From NCBI RefSeq assembly GCF_023284045.1, contig NZ_JAKIKQ010000005.1, positions 215,674 through 279,673 of the forward strand: a stretch of DNA of 64,000 nucleotides. The letters are read 5' to 3'. Made by a program: the position numbers and the translations under genes. A model generated the notes under the pieces. That model made no database searches. It saw nothing but the letters and a program-made list of their open reading frames with translations, and was not told the origin of the DNA. Each line of letters opens with the position of its first letter. Position 1 is the stretch's first letter. Source of the DNA: Shewanella kaireitica (GTDB lineage Bacteria > Pseudomonadota > Gammaproteobacteria > Enterobacterales > Shewanellaceae). Below, in pieces: positions 1 through 7,165 of the stretch.

Positions 1-385
1 TTTGATGCTCAACAATACTTTTAATGTACGAGAAGCCCGTACCGCCAGCAATTAAAAGGCGCGGACGAACGCTGTCATGGCGGAGGTGGGCATCGCCACC
101 AGGAACTTCAATATCGATAGTACCGTTATTGGCTAAGCAATCTTTGAGGCGCTCAACCACTTGCATAGGATAGCTTTCGCTAACTGCGGCACCTATATGC
201 AGCTCAATCACTTGGCTGTTTGGTGCAGAAGCAATTGAGAATGGGCGTTTGTCTTTTTCACCCATGACGACGCAAAGGTATTGTCCAGCCTTAAAATCAA
301 AGGCAACGCTAGGCTTTAAAATAACCTGAAATACCGCATCATTAAACGGTGCGACTTTTTCAATTGTACAGCTAATGGTGTTCAT
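1..385 (-). CDS. fre: NAD(P)H-flavin reductase Fre, 3' part missing at the window edge
   Basis: The frame reads from an ATG at 385 leftwards off the window, so only about 128 N-terminal residues are visible. An AAGGAA ribosome site sits just upstream of the ATG. A ferredoxin-reductase fold is indicated by the flavin motif RPFSIAS near residue 50 and the start of the nucleotide-binding loop, GGTGFSYIKS, near the edge. Family members reduce free FMN or FAD with NAD(P)H in the cytosol. It lies 73 bp downstream of ubiD on the same strand. The pairing makes sense because UbiD needs prenylated FMN made from reduced FMN, although that functional link is inference. Confidence 0.9.
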   Translation of the reverse strand, partial: MNTISCTIEKVAPFNDAVFQVILKPSVAFDFKAGQYLCVVMGEKDKRPFSIASAPNSQVIELHIGAAVSESYPMQVVERLKDCLANNGTIDIEVPGGDAHLRHDSVRPRLLIAGGTGFSYIKSIVEHQ

Positions 386-458
386 CTTGATTCCTTGATG
401 AGCTTCTCTTTGGAAGCTTATTCAACATATTTTTGCACATTGCTTAAGCAATAGTACG

Positions 459-1940
459 TTATAGGGTTGGTGCGTCATCTATTCCTAGATCGCTCCAGAT
501 CTCATCGACTTTTTGTTTGACGGCTTCATCCATAACAATAGGGGTTCCCCATTCGCGATCGGTTTCACCTTCCCACTTATTAGTCGCATCCATGCCCATT
601 TTTGAGCCTAGCCCAGCAACGGGGGATGCAAAATCGAGATAGTCGATAGGTGTATTTTCTATCATTACGGTGTCACGCTTTGGATCCATTCTGGTGGTAA
701 TGGCCCAGATGACATCGTTCCAATCTCGGCAGTTGACGTCTTCGTCGACGACAACAATGAACTTGGTGTACATAAACTGGCGTAAGAACGACCAGGCCCC
801 CATCATCACTCGCTTAGCATGACCAGGATACTGCTTGCGAATTGAGATCACCGCCATACGGTATGAACAGCCTTCTGGTGGTAGATAGAAATCGATGATC
901 TCTGGGTACTGTTTACGCAGGATCGGCACAAACACTTCGTTAAGCGCTACACCTAACATCGCAGGCTCATCAGGTGGACGGCCAGTATAGGTGCTGTGGT
1001 ATATCGCATCCTTTCGATGGGTAATATGGGTCACAGTAAATACAGGGAATGAGTCGGTTTCATTGTAGTAACCTGTATGGTCACCGTATGGACCCTCTTC
1101 TGCCATTTCTTGCGGATCGATATAACCTTCAAGGATGATTTCGCTGGTGGCTGGTACTTCTAAATCACAGCTTATGGCCTTGCATACCTCGGTGCGCTCA
1201 CCACGCAAAAGGCCTGCAAAGGCATACTCGCTCATAGAGTCAGGCACAGGGGTTACTGCACCTAATATGGTGACAGGGTCTGAACCAAGAGCGACCACAA
1301 CAGGGTAGCGTTCACCAGGGTGTTTCTCTTTAAAATCTTTAAAGTCTAATGCGCCGCCGCGATGGTCGAGCCAGCGCATAATCAGTTTATCTTTACCCAA
1401 TAGCTGCTGACGGTAGATCCCTAAATTTTGGCGTTTTTGACGTGGGCCTTTAGTGATGGTGAGTCCCCATGTCACTAATGGTGCAACGTCACCTGGCCAG
1501 CAATGTTGAATTGGCAGTTTAGTGAGATCGACCTCTTCCGCGGTTTTTATCACTTCTTGGCATGGAGGGTTACGCACTGTTTTAGGCGGCATGTTGAGCG
1601 CCTGCTTAAACATAGGGATCTTTGAGATCGCATCTTTAAAGCCACGTGGCGGTTCAGGCTCTTTTAGGAACGCAAGTAGCTCACCGACATCGCGAAGGGC
1701 GAGAGGATCTTCTTTTCCTAAGGCCATAGCGACGCGTTTTGGCGTACCAAATAGATTCGCTAGTACCGGCATGTCATTGCCAACAGGGTTTTCAAACAAC
1801 AGAGCAGGGCCTTTTGAGCGCAACACGCGATCGGCTATCTCTGTCATTTCCAAATGAGGGTCGACGGGATGACTAATACGCTTAAGCTCACCATTGCTTT
1901 CTAGGTGCTCTATAAAACTGCGCAAATCCTTAAAACTCAT
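459..1940 (-). CDS. ubiD: 4-hydroxy-3-polyprenylbenzoate decarboxylase UbiD
   Basis: This 493-residue protein is close to the usual length of about 490-500 for UbiD. The family decarboxylates the polyprenyl-hydroxybenzoate intermediate of ubiquinone synthesis using prenylated FMN supplied by UbiX. The N-terminal segment ([14 protein letters not shown]) and the acidic cofactor/active-site block [19 protein letters not shown], roughly residues 280-300, are typical and intact. The enzyme is cytosolic or membrane-associated. It is probably the first gene of a ubiD-fre unit, because the next gene upstream is divergent. No oddity is seen. Confidence 0.95.
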   Translation of the reverse strand: MSFKDLRSFIEHLESNGELKRISHPVDPHLEMTEIADRVLRSKGPALLFENPVGNDMPVLANLFGTPKRVAMALGKEDPLALRDVGELLAFLKEPEPPRGFKDAISKIPMFKQALNMPPKTVRNPPCQEVIKTAEEVDLTKLPIQHCWPGDVAPLVTWGLTITKGPRQKRQNLGIYRQQLLGKDKLIMRWLDHRGGALDFKDFKEKHPGERYPVVVALGSDPVTILGAVTPVPDSMSEYAFAGLLRGERTEVCKAISCDLEVPATSEIILEGYIDPQEMAEEGPYGDHTGYYNETDSFPVFTVTHITHRKDAIYHSTYTGRPPDEPAMLGVALNEVFVPILRKQYPEIIDFYLPPEGCSYRMAVISIRKQYPGHAKRVMMGAWSFLRQFMYTKFIVVVDEDVNCRDWNDVIWAITTRMDPKRDTVMIENTPIDYLDFASPVAGLGSKMGMDATNKWEGETDREWGTPIVMDEAVKQKVDEIWSDLGIDDAPTL

Positions 1941-2174
1941 AGGGGAATTCTCATCGCTATAAACTGTGATATGGCGCGCACTATAGCATTATTAACGTGG
2001 CCGTTAAACGCCTGTTCAGCAATGTACAGTATGCTGGAAAAGCAGCAGCGAATATATCTGCTAATTCCTCCTAATATCCGCTGTTAAATGAGATTGGCGT
2101 TAGCGCTATTTAGGCGTAAAATAAGTCAATGCTTTATGTTTCGCTAATGTAATATTGGCGTGAGGAGTATCATC

Positions 2175-2672
2175 ATGACGAATTTTGGTTTTCGCTTAGT
2201 AACGGTGCTGATACTGCTGTTTTCAAGCTCTGCATTGGCGCAGCTGTCTACGCCATCATCACTTTTGGTTGCCAGTAACGTGAGTGTTGGGGTCGGCTGG
2301 GGCAGTGGTTGGAATTCAGGCTTCAATGATCCTTGGCGCTGGAATGTCGGCGTGTCTAACGGCTGGTACTCTTATCCGTATAGAGGGCGTTATTATCGTC
2401 CCGGTTGGGGATACTATGGTTCTCGTTGGGGCTATTATGGCAATAGACATATTTATCCTTATCGATACCAACAGCCAAGTTATCGCCGCGCTGAACCTAA
2501 AGTGATTGCACCACCAGAAAGAGTCACCACCAGTGTGAGCTATGCGACAGGTTTAACGCATTTGCCGGAAAATGCCAGAGTCATCCAAAAAGATGGTCAC
2601 ACTGTTTACGAGTGGCAAGGGGTAGAGTACCAGTTTGACTGGAACACTAGAACCTACAATAAGGTTGATTAA
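2175..2672 (+). CDS. Secreted Tyr/Arg/Gly-rich protein, DUF6515-like
   Basis: I choose the ATG at 2175 because AGGAG (2163-2167) sits 7 bases ahead of it; an upstream GTG at 2160 lacks such a site. The 165-residue product begins with a signal peptide (hydrophobic VTVLILLFSSS, cleavage near ALAQ). It continues with a low-complexity region rich in Tyr, Gly, Arg and Trp, then a compact C-terminal domain with LPENARVIQKDGHTVYEWQGVEYQ. That pattern resembles DUF6515 proteins of the periplasm or envelope. Function is unknown. It is divergent from ubiD and 54 bp upstream of the next gene, so the two may be co-transcribed. Confidence 0.75.
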   Translation: MTNFGFRLVTVLILLFSSSALAQLSTPSSLLVASNVSVGVGWGSGWNSGFNDPWRWNVGVSNGWYSYPYRGRYYRPGWGYYGSRWGYYGNRHIYPYRYQQPSYRRAEPKVIAPPERVTTSVSYATGLTHLPENARVIQKDGHTVYEWQGVEYQFDWNTRTYNKVD

Positions 2673-2726
2673 ATTTTTGGCAATTGCTAGTAGCAATGAA
2701 GTATAAATAACAGGGAAGAAATAAGA

Positions 2727-3317
2727 ATGAGCTGGATGCAATTTACTATTGAGCTAATTGATAAGTTGGCTTGGCCACTGGTACTGATATTTGCGGTTGT
2801 TAGCCTTAAGCGGCCGCTATCCAAACTTATTCCAATGGCGAAAAAGTTAAAGTTTAAAGATTTAGAGCTGGAGTTTGGTCAAGAACTTAAGGCGGTAACC
2901 CAAGAAGCTGAAGGGATATTTCCAGAGCTTAAAATTGATAAACGAAATGTACTCATCATGTCGGCGAGTCAACTGCCAAATTCAGCGATAATTGAAGCTT
3001 GGGAATTGGTTGATTTAGCCGCTGAAAAATTGATTCACTCCCACTGCAGCAATATCAGCTTAGATAAAAATACCCGCTATAAACATATCGAGAATATATT
3101 GATCTCCGAGCAACTCATCAGCACTAAACAGGGAAAGCTATTTAGTGAGTTAAGACAACTGCGCAATAAAGTAGCCCATGCAGTTGGCTATGAAGTGGAT
3201 AAGGCGCAAGCGGTACAATATATCGAACTCTGCTTTAAGCTCATCGATCATCTACATGGCTTGACACCCTCAACACTGCAAGTCTGCCAAGCTTCTGTTA
3301 GTGACGTTGCCAGCTAA
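2727..3317 (+). CDS. Membrane-anchored protein with C-terminal helical domain
   Basis: The 196-residue protein has one N-terminal membrane segment (about residues 12-28) followed by a basic/amphipathic linker with repeated Leu-Lys and Glu residues. The C-terminal half carries LRQLRNKVAHAV. That LRxxRNxxAH pattern is seen in HEPN/DUF4145-type helical domains, so a distant relation to those is possible. A GGAAG ribosome site precedes the ATG. No catalytic motif is recognised and function is unknown. The preceding secreted-protein gene ends 54 bp upstream on the same strand. Confidence 0.7.
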   Translation: MSWMQFTIELIDKLAWPLVLIFAVVSLKRPLSKLIPMAKKLKFKDLELEFGQELKAVTQEAEGIFPELKIDKRNVLIMSASQLPNSAIIEAWELVDLAAEKLIHSHCSNISLDKNTRYKHIENILISEQLISTKQGKLFSELRQLRNKVAHAVGYEVDKAQAVQYIELCFKLIDHLHGLTPSTLQVCQASVSDVAS

Positions 3318-3619
3318 TACTGCCATAACATTAAAACGTATGCTGATGGCAGTAGGCACCTTAGTTACACGACTCATTTATCATAGTTAAAGCCTTTATC
3401 GCGTGCTGAATTTAGGCTTTAAATTCCTGCTAACTACATTGCTGAATAACTTTCATTCTGTCTCGCCCTAACTGACTGCAAGTGTCTGTCTTTTATTAGT
3501 TTTTTTCAACTTCACTCAGTTAGGTTAAATGCCTAATTATGTTATCTTGAATTGGTTTTATTCAGATTTATATTGCTAAAAAAACTTAGTAACCACAACT
3601 TAGTTAAGGTCTTTCAGGG
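3318..3619. other. AT-rich intergenic region upstream of a pilin remnant
   Basis: About 300 bases hold no convincing gene or RNA. The right half is AT-rich, with T and A runs near 3497 and 3579, and could contain the former promoter of the truncated pilin that follows. I see no clear terminator for the upstream gene. Confidence 0.4.
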
Positions 3620-3772
3620 ATGGTAACCGTAACGAGAAAGCTGCAGGCTTTCACTTTAATCGAATTGTTAATCGTGATCGCTATCATGGGGATTTTGGCG
3701 ACCGTAGTGCTGCCGTCTTATCAATCCTATATCCAGGATGGCCGCCGTAGTGAAGGGCTGAGTTCTATGTAA
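3620..3772 (+). pseudogene. Truncated type IV pilin (PilE-like) remnant, 50 codons
   Basis: The frame from ATG 3620 to TAA 3772 codes 50 residues. It begins with a short basic leader and the prepilin core FTLIELLIVIAIMGILATVV, followed by LPSYQSYIQDGRRSEG. In type IV pilins the prepilin peptidase cuts before the Phe and Glu5 is needed for assembly; both are present here, although the residue before Phe is Ala rather than the usual Gly. Full pilins run to about 140-170 residues, so the globular head is missing. The ORF stops just before a terminator hairpin, which suggests an internal deletion that joined the 5' end of the gene to its terminator. It could also be a short expressed peptide, but I favour a remnant. 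Confidence 0.8.
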
Positions 3773-3809
3773 CTCACTCGAGATTTTGAATGCTAACATT
3801 AATAGTGGT

Positions 3810-3843
3810 GAGGCCGTCATTATCGATACGGCCTCTTTGTTTT
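3810..3843. terminator. Bidirectional hairpin between pilin remnant and thioredoxin-like gene
   Basis: GAGGCCG (3810-3816) pairs with CGGCCTC (3829-3835) and is followed by TTTGTTTT. It lies between convergent genes and can serve the plus-strand pilin remnant and perhaps the minus-strand gene ending at 3849. Confidence 0.7.
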
Positions 3844-3848
3844 ATCTT

Positions 3849-4358
3849 CTACCAAACGACTTCTTTTATCGCATTTTCTGTTTCGCCAATAATCGTTTTA
3901 ACCACATTATTGTCTGCATCTAGCAAGATGAGTCTAGGTATACCGGTATTAGCAAACTGGTTGTAGATGCTTCTATCAGTATCTGCCACAAGAGCAAAAT
4001 TAAGCTCATACTCTTCGGCAAACTTATCCAATGCTTGCTTATCTTCCTCTCTGCCAATACCGATAATATCTACGTTAGGGCTTAAATACAGATCTGATGC
4101 CGTAAGGTGTTTCATGGTGCGCTGTGAATCATGACACCAAGTGGCGAATAATATCAGTAACTTGTTATTGCTTGATTCGCTTAGATCAATTGTGTTTCCC
4201 TGAGTATCAATAAATTGAGTCACAGGTACCTTATCACCCGCTTTTACATAGGTGAGGTATTCGGGCTTATCTTGGTCTGTACCGTGGCCTGCATTCATTG
4301 CACAGCCGGAAGTGATTAATAAAAGTAAGCTACTGAAGATAAGTGTTATAGCTCTCAT
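3849..4358 (-). CDS. Thioredoxin-like (TlpA/redoxin) lipoprotein with a CxxS site
   Basis: The 169-residue protein starts with a lipoprotein signal (hydrophobic stretch, then LITSGC with the lipid-accepting Cys at about residue 19), so it should be anchored in the periplasm. The thioredoxin-like fold is shown by FIDTQGNTIDLS, LLILFATWCHDSQ, and the cis-proline-type segment GIPRLILLD. The usual WCxxC is WCHDS here, so the second (resolving) Cys is replaced by Ser. That would not support ordinary disulfide reduction alone; a one-Cys redoxin or a binding role is possible. It is a single gene flanked by a terminator and a palindromic element. Confidence 0.75.
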   Translation of the reverse strand: MRAITLIFSSLLLLITSGCAMNAGHGTDQDKPEYLTYVKAGDKVPVTQFIDTQGNTIDLSESSNNKLLILFATWCHDSQRTMKHLTASDLYLSPNVDIIGIGREEDKQALDKFAEEYELNFALVADTDRSIYNQFANTGIPRLILLDADNNVVKTIIGETENAIKEVVW

Positions 4359-4455
4359 AGGGCGTCCATGTGTTTGTAAGTCGACCTAAAGTAGCAAAGC
4401 TCAGAGTGATTGTATAATGGCAATCGGCTTGCGGATTAAAGTATGGCTATCATTA

Positions 4456-4639
4456 ATATCAATTGCATTAAAAGTTTGACCATTCAGCGATTCGAAACCC
4501 GCACTACGTGAGCCCCTCAGTCTTTCCACTTCTGCTTTGCATTGGCTTAAAAGGGAATAACCATTTCTTTACCGATGCGCTTTGAATTGAAAAGACTGAG
4601 GGGTTCTGAACTGGCCAAATACTTAATGCAATTGGTATA
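4456..4639. repeat. MITE-like palindromic intergenic element
   Basis: Outer arms (4456-4486 and 4606-4639) are imperfect inverted repeats sharing CAATTGCATTAA, a TTTG/CCA block and TTCAG. Nested inside, CCCCTCAGTCTTT (4513-4525) pairs perfectly with AAAGACTGAGGGG (4591-4603), and the centre around GGGAATAACCATT is again roughly palindromic. The element is about 184 bp with no coding capacity, fitting a non-autonomous mobile repeat. I recall similar sequences between genes in Shewanella genomes, but I could not search for copies. Confidence 0.7.
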
Positions 4640-4654
4640 AGGTGACAAATAAAC

Positions 4655-4684
4655 CTCGGAGATCATGGTGTGGATATCTCCGAG
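4655..4684 (-). terminator. Terminator of the lepB-like gene
   Basis: CTCGGAGAT (4655-4663) pairs perfectly with ATCTCCGAG (4676-4684). On the minus strand the stem is followed by GTTTATTTG. It sits 25 bases after the stop of the signal peptidase gene. Confidence 0.65.
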
Positions 4685-4709
4685 TCATCAATAGAGTTAT
4701 AACTGGACG

Positions 4710-5378
4710 TTAAAGTGAATGGAAAAAGCGCTCTTGCCTTGGCAGGTAGTAATTATCATAGTTTGCCGAGAACACTACGCTATTTGAGCGGCCAACAATT
4801 TCAGATCGGGGCACAAAGCCTATCATCCTTGAATCGCTACTGTGATCGCGATTATCGCCCAATACTAAGTAGTGGTCTTCGGGCACGGTAATTGGACCAA
4901 AGCTTGATTGGCGAGTAATCATGCCTTGCCCTGCTATTCCTGCAACCTTTACTTGATGATTGATACCCAAAAGGTGTTCGGTTCGCGTTTCAGAGCCATC
5001 AGCACTCGCTACACCTGTGGCGCTATAAGCGATTGTTTCACCATTAATAGATAACACGTTGTCTCGCATTGAAATAGAGTCACTGGGTAATCCTATCACT
5101 CTTTTCACTAGCTTCTTGTCACTAGCTTTTGAATCAAAGATTACGATGTCGCCCCGCTGCGGATCGGCAAGTTGAGCGATAGAGATATGAGTAAATGGAA
5201 CTCTTAAATCATAAGCCATCTTATTAACTAACAAACGGTCACCTTCAACAATCGTAGGTTTCATTGAGCCCGTTGGTACACTATTCCAATCGGCGACAGC
5301 GCTTCTAAAAACTAGCATTAATGAAACAAATATGATTAGAGAGCGATTCTGTTTAAATAGCTTTAATAATTTTCTCAT
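4710..5378 (-). CDS. lepB: Signal peptidase I, short paralogue
   Basis: This 222-residue S26 peptidase has one N-terminal membrane segment (about 13-30). The catalytic serine is Ser38 in PTGSMKPT and the general-base lysine is Lys92 in VKRVIGLPSD. The box E motif LGDNRDHSSDSR and the FVPRSEIVGR end are present. Family members cleave signal peptides on the outer face of the inner membrane. It is shorter than the main LepB of Enterobacteria (about 320 residues, two membrane segments) and is not beside lepA or rnc, so it is probably an accessory signal peptidase. The gene stands alone with its own terminator. Confidence 0.88.
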   Translation of the reverse strand: MRKLLKLFKQNRSLIIFVSLMLVFRSAVADWNSVPTGSMKPTIVEGDRLLVNKMAYDLRVPFTHISIAQLADPQRGDIVIFDSKASDKKLVKRVIGLPSDSISMRDNVLSINGETIAYSATGVASADGSETRTEHLLGINHQVKVAGIAGQGMITRQSSFGPITVPEDHYLVLGDNRDHSSDSRMIGFVPRSEIVGRSNSVVFSANYDNYYLPRQERFFHSL

Positions 5379-5663
5379 ACAATAGTTCCTTTACTGAATA
5401 GGGCTTTAGTTCCTTTTTCAGACTATGAAATCTTATTAAGGTTCGTATTTAAGTGAAACCTAAAGGTAAGCAAATATGAATTTTTAGCTGTATAAAGAAT
5501 GATGATTCAGTACTAACAGGGATTCATATGAAGCAAAAAGTAGAATTTTGCAGCTATAAGACCGCTTTATTGAAAAAAAAACCATTAATGGTCTAAATGT
5601 TGCTCAGTTAAGTAAATATAGGCTTTACATTAGAACTGAGTTTCCCTATTATTCACGGCGTTC
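5379..5663. other. Intergenic region upstream of lepB-like gene and tRNA-Ser
   Basis: The region separates a minus-strand gene and a plus-strand tRNA, so promoters for both should lie here. It is AT-rich with an A run near 5573-5582. I see no further gene or recognisable operator. Confidence 0.4.
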
Positions 5664-5754
5664 GGAGAGATGGCAGAGTGGTCGAATGCACCGGTCTTGA
5701 AAACCGGCATGGGTTTGTAGCCCATCTAGGGTTCAAATCCCTATCTCTCCGCCA
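5664..5754 (+). tRNA. tRNA-Ser (anticodon UGA)
   Basis: A 91-nt class II tRNA with encoded CCA. Acceptor GGAGAGA (5664-5670) pairs with TCTCTCC (5744-5750), followed by the discriminator G and CCA (5752-5754). The anticodon stem CCGGT/ACCGG encloses loop CTTGAAA with anticodon TGA at 5698-5700. A long variable arm (GCATGGGTTTGTAGCCCATC) and the T loop GGTTCAAATCC are present. Confidence 0.97.
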
Positions 5755-5764
5755 CATTAAGAAA

Positions 5765-5795
5765 AGCCCGATATCGAAAGATATCGGGCTTTTTG
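5765..5795 (+). terminator. Terminator of tRNA-Ser
   Basis: AGCCCGATATC (5765-5775) and GATATCGGGCT (5780-5790) form an 11-bp perfect stem with a 4-nt loop, followed by a T run. Confidence 0.9.
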
Positions 5796-5828
5796 CTATC
5801 TACATTTTGAGTTTAATGTGTTGGGAAA

Positions 5829-6025
5829 GAACCCTAAGGGTTCCTATTATTCAAAGTCAGTTATCTCTCTGCCACATGAAGACGAAGGGCTACCAGAAAT
5901 GGTAGCCCTTTTTCGTATATGAAATATAGAACCCTAGGGTTCCTGTTGAATAAAGCCCGTTATCTCTGGGCTACATCCAGATTAAGCTCTAGCAGATATG
6001 TTAGGGCTTTCTCATTAAAGGGACA
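5829..6025 (+). repeat. Two decayed 100-bp copies of the tRNA-Ser 3' end plus terminator
   Basis: Two units starting with GAACCCTA lie exactly 100 bp apart (5829 and 5929). Each has a T-arm-like block (CTAGGGTTC or CTAAGGGTTC), then TTATCTCT and a CCACAT or CTACAT block resembling the tRNA end TATCTCTCCGCCACAT, and then a hairpin. The first copy keeps a perfect terminator, AAGGGCTACC (5885-5894) with GGTAGCCCTT (5901-5910) and a T run. The second hairpin (near 5985-6012) is weak. These look like old tandem duplications of the tRNA tail region. Confidence 0.7.
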
Positions 6026-6030
6026 TAAAG

Positions 6031-7098
6031 TCAGTTGGTGTCGTTACAATCACCCACAGCGCTTTGGGCGATTGAGCAGCTTAGTAGTGCTTCTGGGCCT
6101 ATACCGGTAAAGCCTTTACCTAAAGCAACTTGGCCCGATATTAAGTCATGGTACCAATCTACCCAAGGGTATTGGTAGCCGTAGGCTTGCGCTGAATGCA
6201 AAATCAATTTGTCTTTTGGGGCGATGGGCGTGTTAACACCTCGCTGCGGATAAAACTGTTCAATCACTACATGTAACCATTCGTGAGTCCATACGCCGGG
6301 GTCGTCGTTGAGGTATTGATCTATTCTGCCCTTAACGCCAATCTCTTCAGGGTTAAATTTAACTGTCACATAGCCCGTTTTATTGGTTTCTACTGACATA
6401 GGCTCGAGCCAAGCTAAACCGAAGTAGGGGCTTTTGAAGCTGCAATCTTGCTGCTGCTCACGCCAAAAGTAGAATATGGTGTCGTATTGTCCTGGTTTTA
6501 TATCGCTAAGCTGCGCAAGCCCTTGCTCTGGCTCAAGCGTGAACCAGTCATTTTTAGGGTTATGCGATAGCACTGCCGGAGCATTAAGATCTCTACGCTC
6601 TACCTGCCATTTGACCGTATTATAAGAGAAAGGCTCAATATGCTGCTTCAGGTTATGTTTAAAAAACTCAAAGCCATCATCTAAATCAGCCTTACTGAAG
6701 GAGGTGTTACATTGACCTAACTCTGTTTGCCCTTGGCTGGTGGGAACGCCGACAAACAGTGCTTTCCATATCTTTGGTTCTGCTAAATTGTCTTGATTTA
6801 GATGTATTTCTAGCGGTTGATTTTTGTAGGTCACTTCTCGCCTGAGGTACTGCCTTTTAGCATCGGTGCCTACAGATATGAGATGCTCACCTTCGCTAAG
6901 GTTGAGCATATTGGGTGTGCTTAGCCCGGTATAAGCGCCGTCTAAGTATATTTTGCCAGCATCTTCACTGGTGACTAAGGTGTTGCCAATACTGCAATCG
7001 ACAGTGGTTTGGCAGAGTTTTTCGCGGTTACTTGCTTCGCTAGACAGAGATATTTGCAGCAAGCCTAGAGTGATAATAATTAAGGAGGTATTTTTCAC
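6031..7098 (-). CDS. Secreted PEGA-domain protein with an HExxH metallopeptidase-like motif
   Basis: I place the start at GTG 7098 (product MKNTSLIIITLG), which gives a normal signal peptide and 355 residues; a GTG at 7110 is the alternative. After the signal, a PEGA-like domain is visible (residues about 45-90, GKIYLDGAYTGLSTPNMLNLSEGEH). A central region of unknown fold follows, then THEWLHVVIEQFY, an HExxH zinc-protease motif, near residue 265. Cys residues in the N and C parts suggest periplasmic disulfides. Function could be a zinc peptidase of the envelope; the PEGA domain usually binds surface polymers or protein. It follows the TonB receptor gene, but a terminator lies between. Confidence 0.65.
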   Translation of the reverse strand: MKNTSLIIITLGLLQISLSSEASNREKLCQTTVDCSIGNTLVTSEDAGKIYLDGAYTGLSTPNMLNLSEGEHLISVGTDAKRQYLRREVTYKNQPLEIHLNQDNLAEPKIWKALFVGVPTSQGQTELGQCNTSFSKADLDDGFEFFKHNLKQHIEPFSYNTVKWQVERRDLNAPAVLSHNPKNDWFTLEPEQGLAQLSDIKPGQYDTIFYFWREQQQDCSFKSPYFGLAWLEPMSVETNKTGYVTVKFNPEEIGVKGRIDQYLNDDPGVWTHEWLHVVIEQFYPQRGVNTPIAPKDKLILHSAQAYGYQYPWVDWYHDLISGQVALGKGFTGIGPEALLSCSIAQSAVGDCNDTN

Positions 7099-7127
7099 GA
7101 TGATATCCACATATTGGAAAAGAAAAA

Positions 7128-7153
7128 CCGAAGCACTATAGTTAATGCTTCGG
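7128..7153 (-). terminator. Terminator after the TonB receptor gene
   Basis: CCGAAGCA (7128-7135) pairs with TGCTTCGG (7146-7153). Read on the minus strand it is followed by TTTTTC, just beyond the receptor stop at 7166. Confidence 0.8.
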
Positions 7154-7165
7154 TTTTGCAGAGTC

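Noticed and set aside
1522..1857. Open frame of 111 codons opposite ubiD
   Set aside because: It is antisense to a highly conserved enzyme and its product has no recognisable domain.
5678..6110. Plus-strand frames covering the tRNA-Ser and its tail copies
   Set aside because: They read through a tRNA gene and terminator hairpins, so they cannot be real proteins.
6953..7141. Small plus-strand frame opposite the PEGA protein start
   Set aside because: It overlaps the terminator and is antisense to the signal peptide region; no supporting features.
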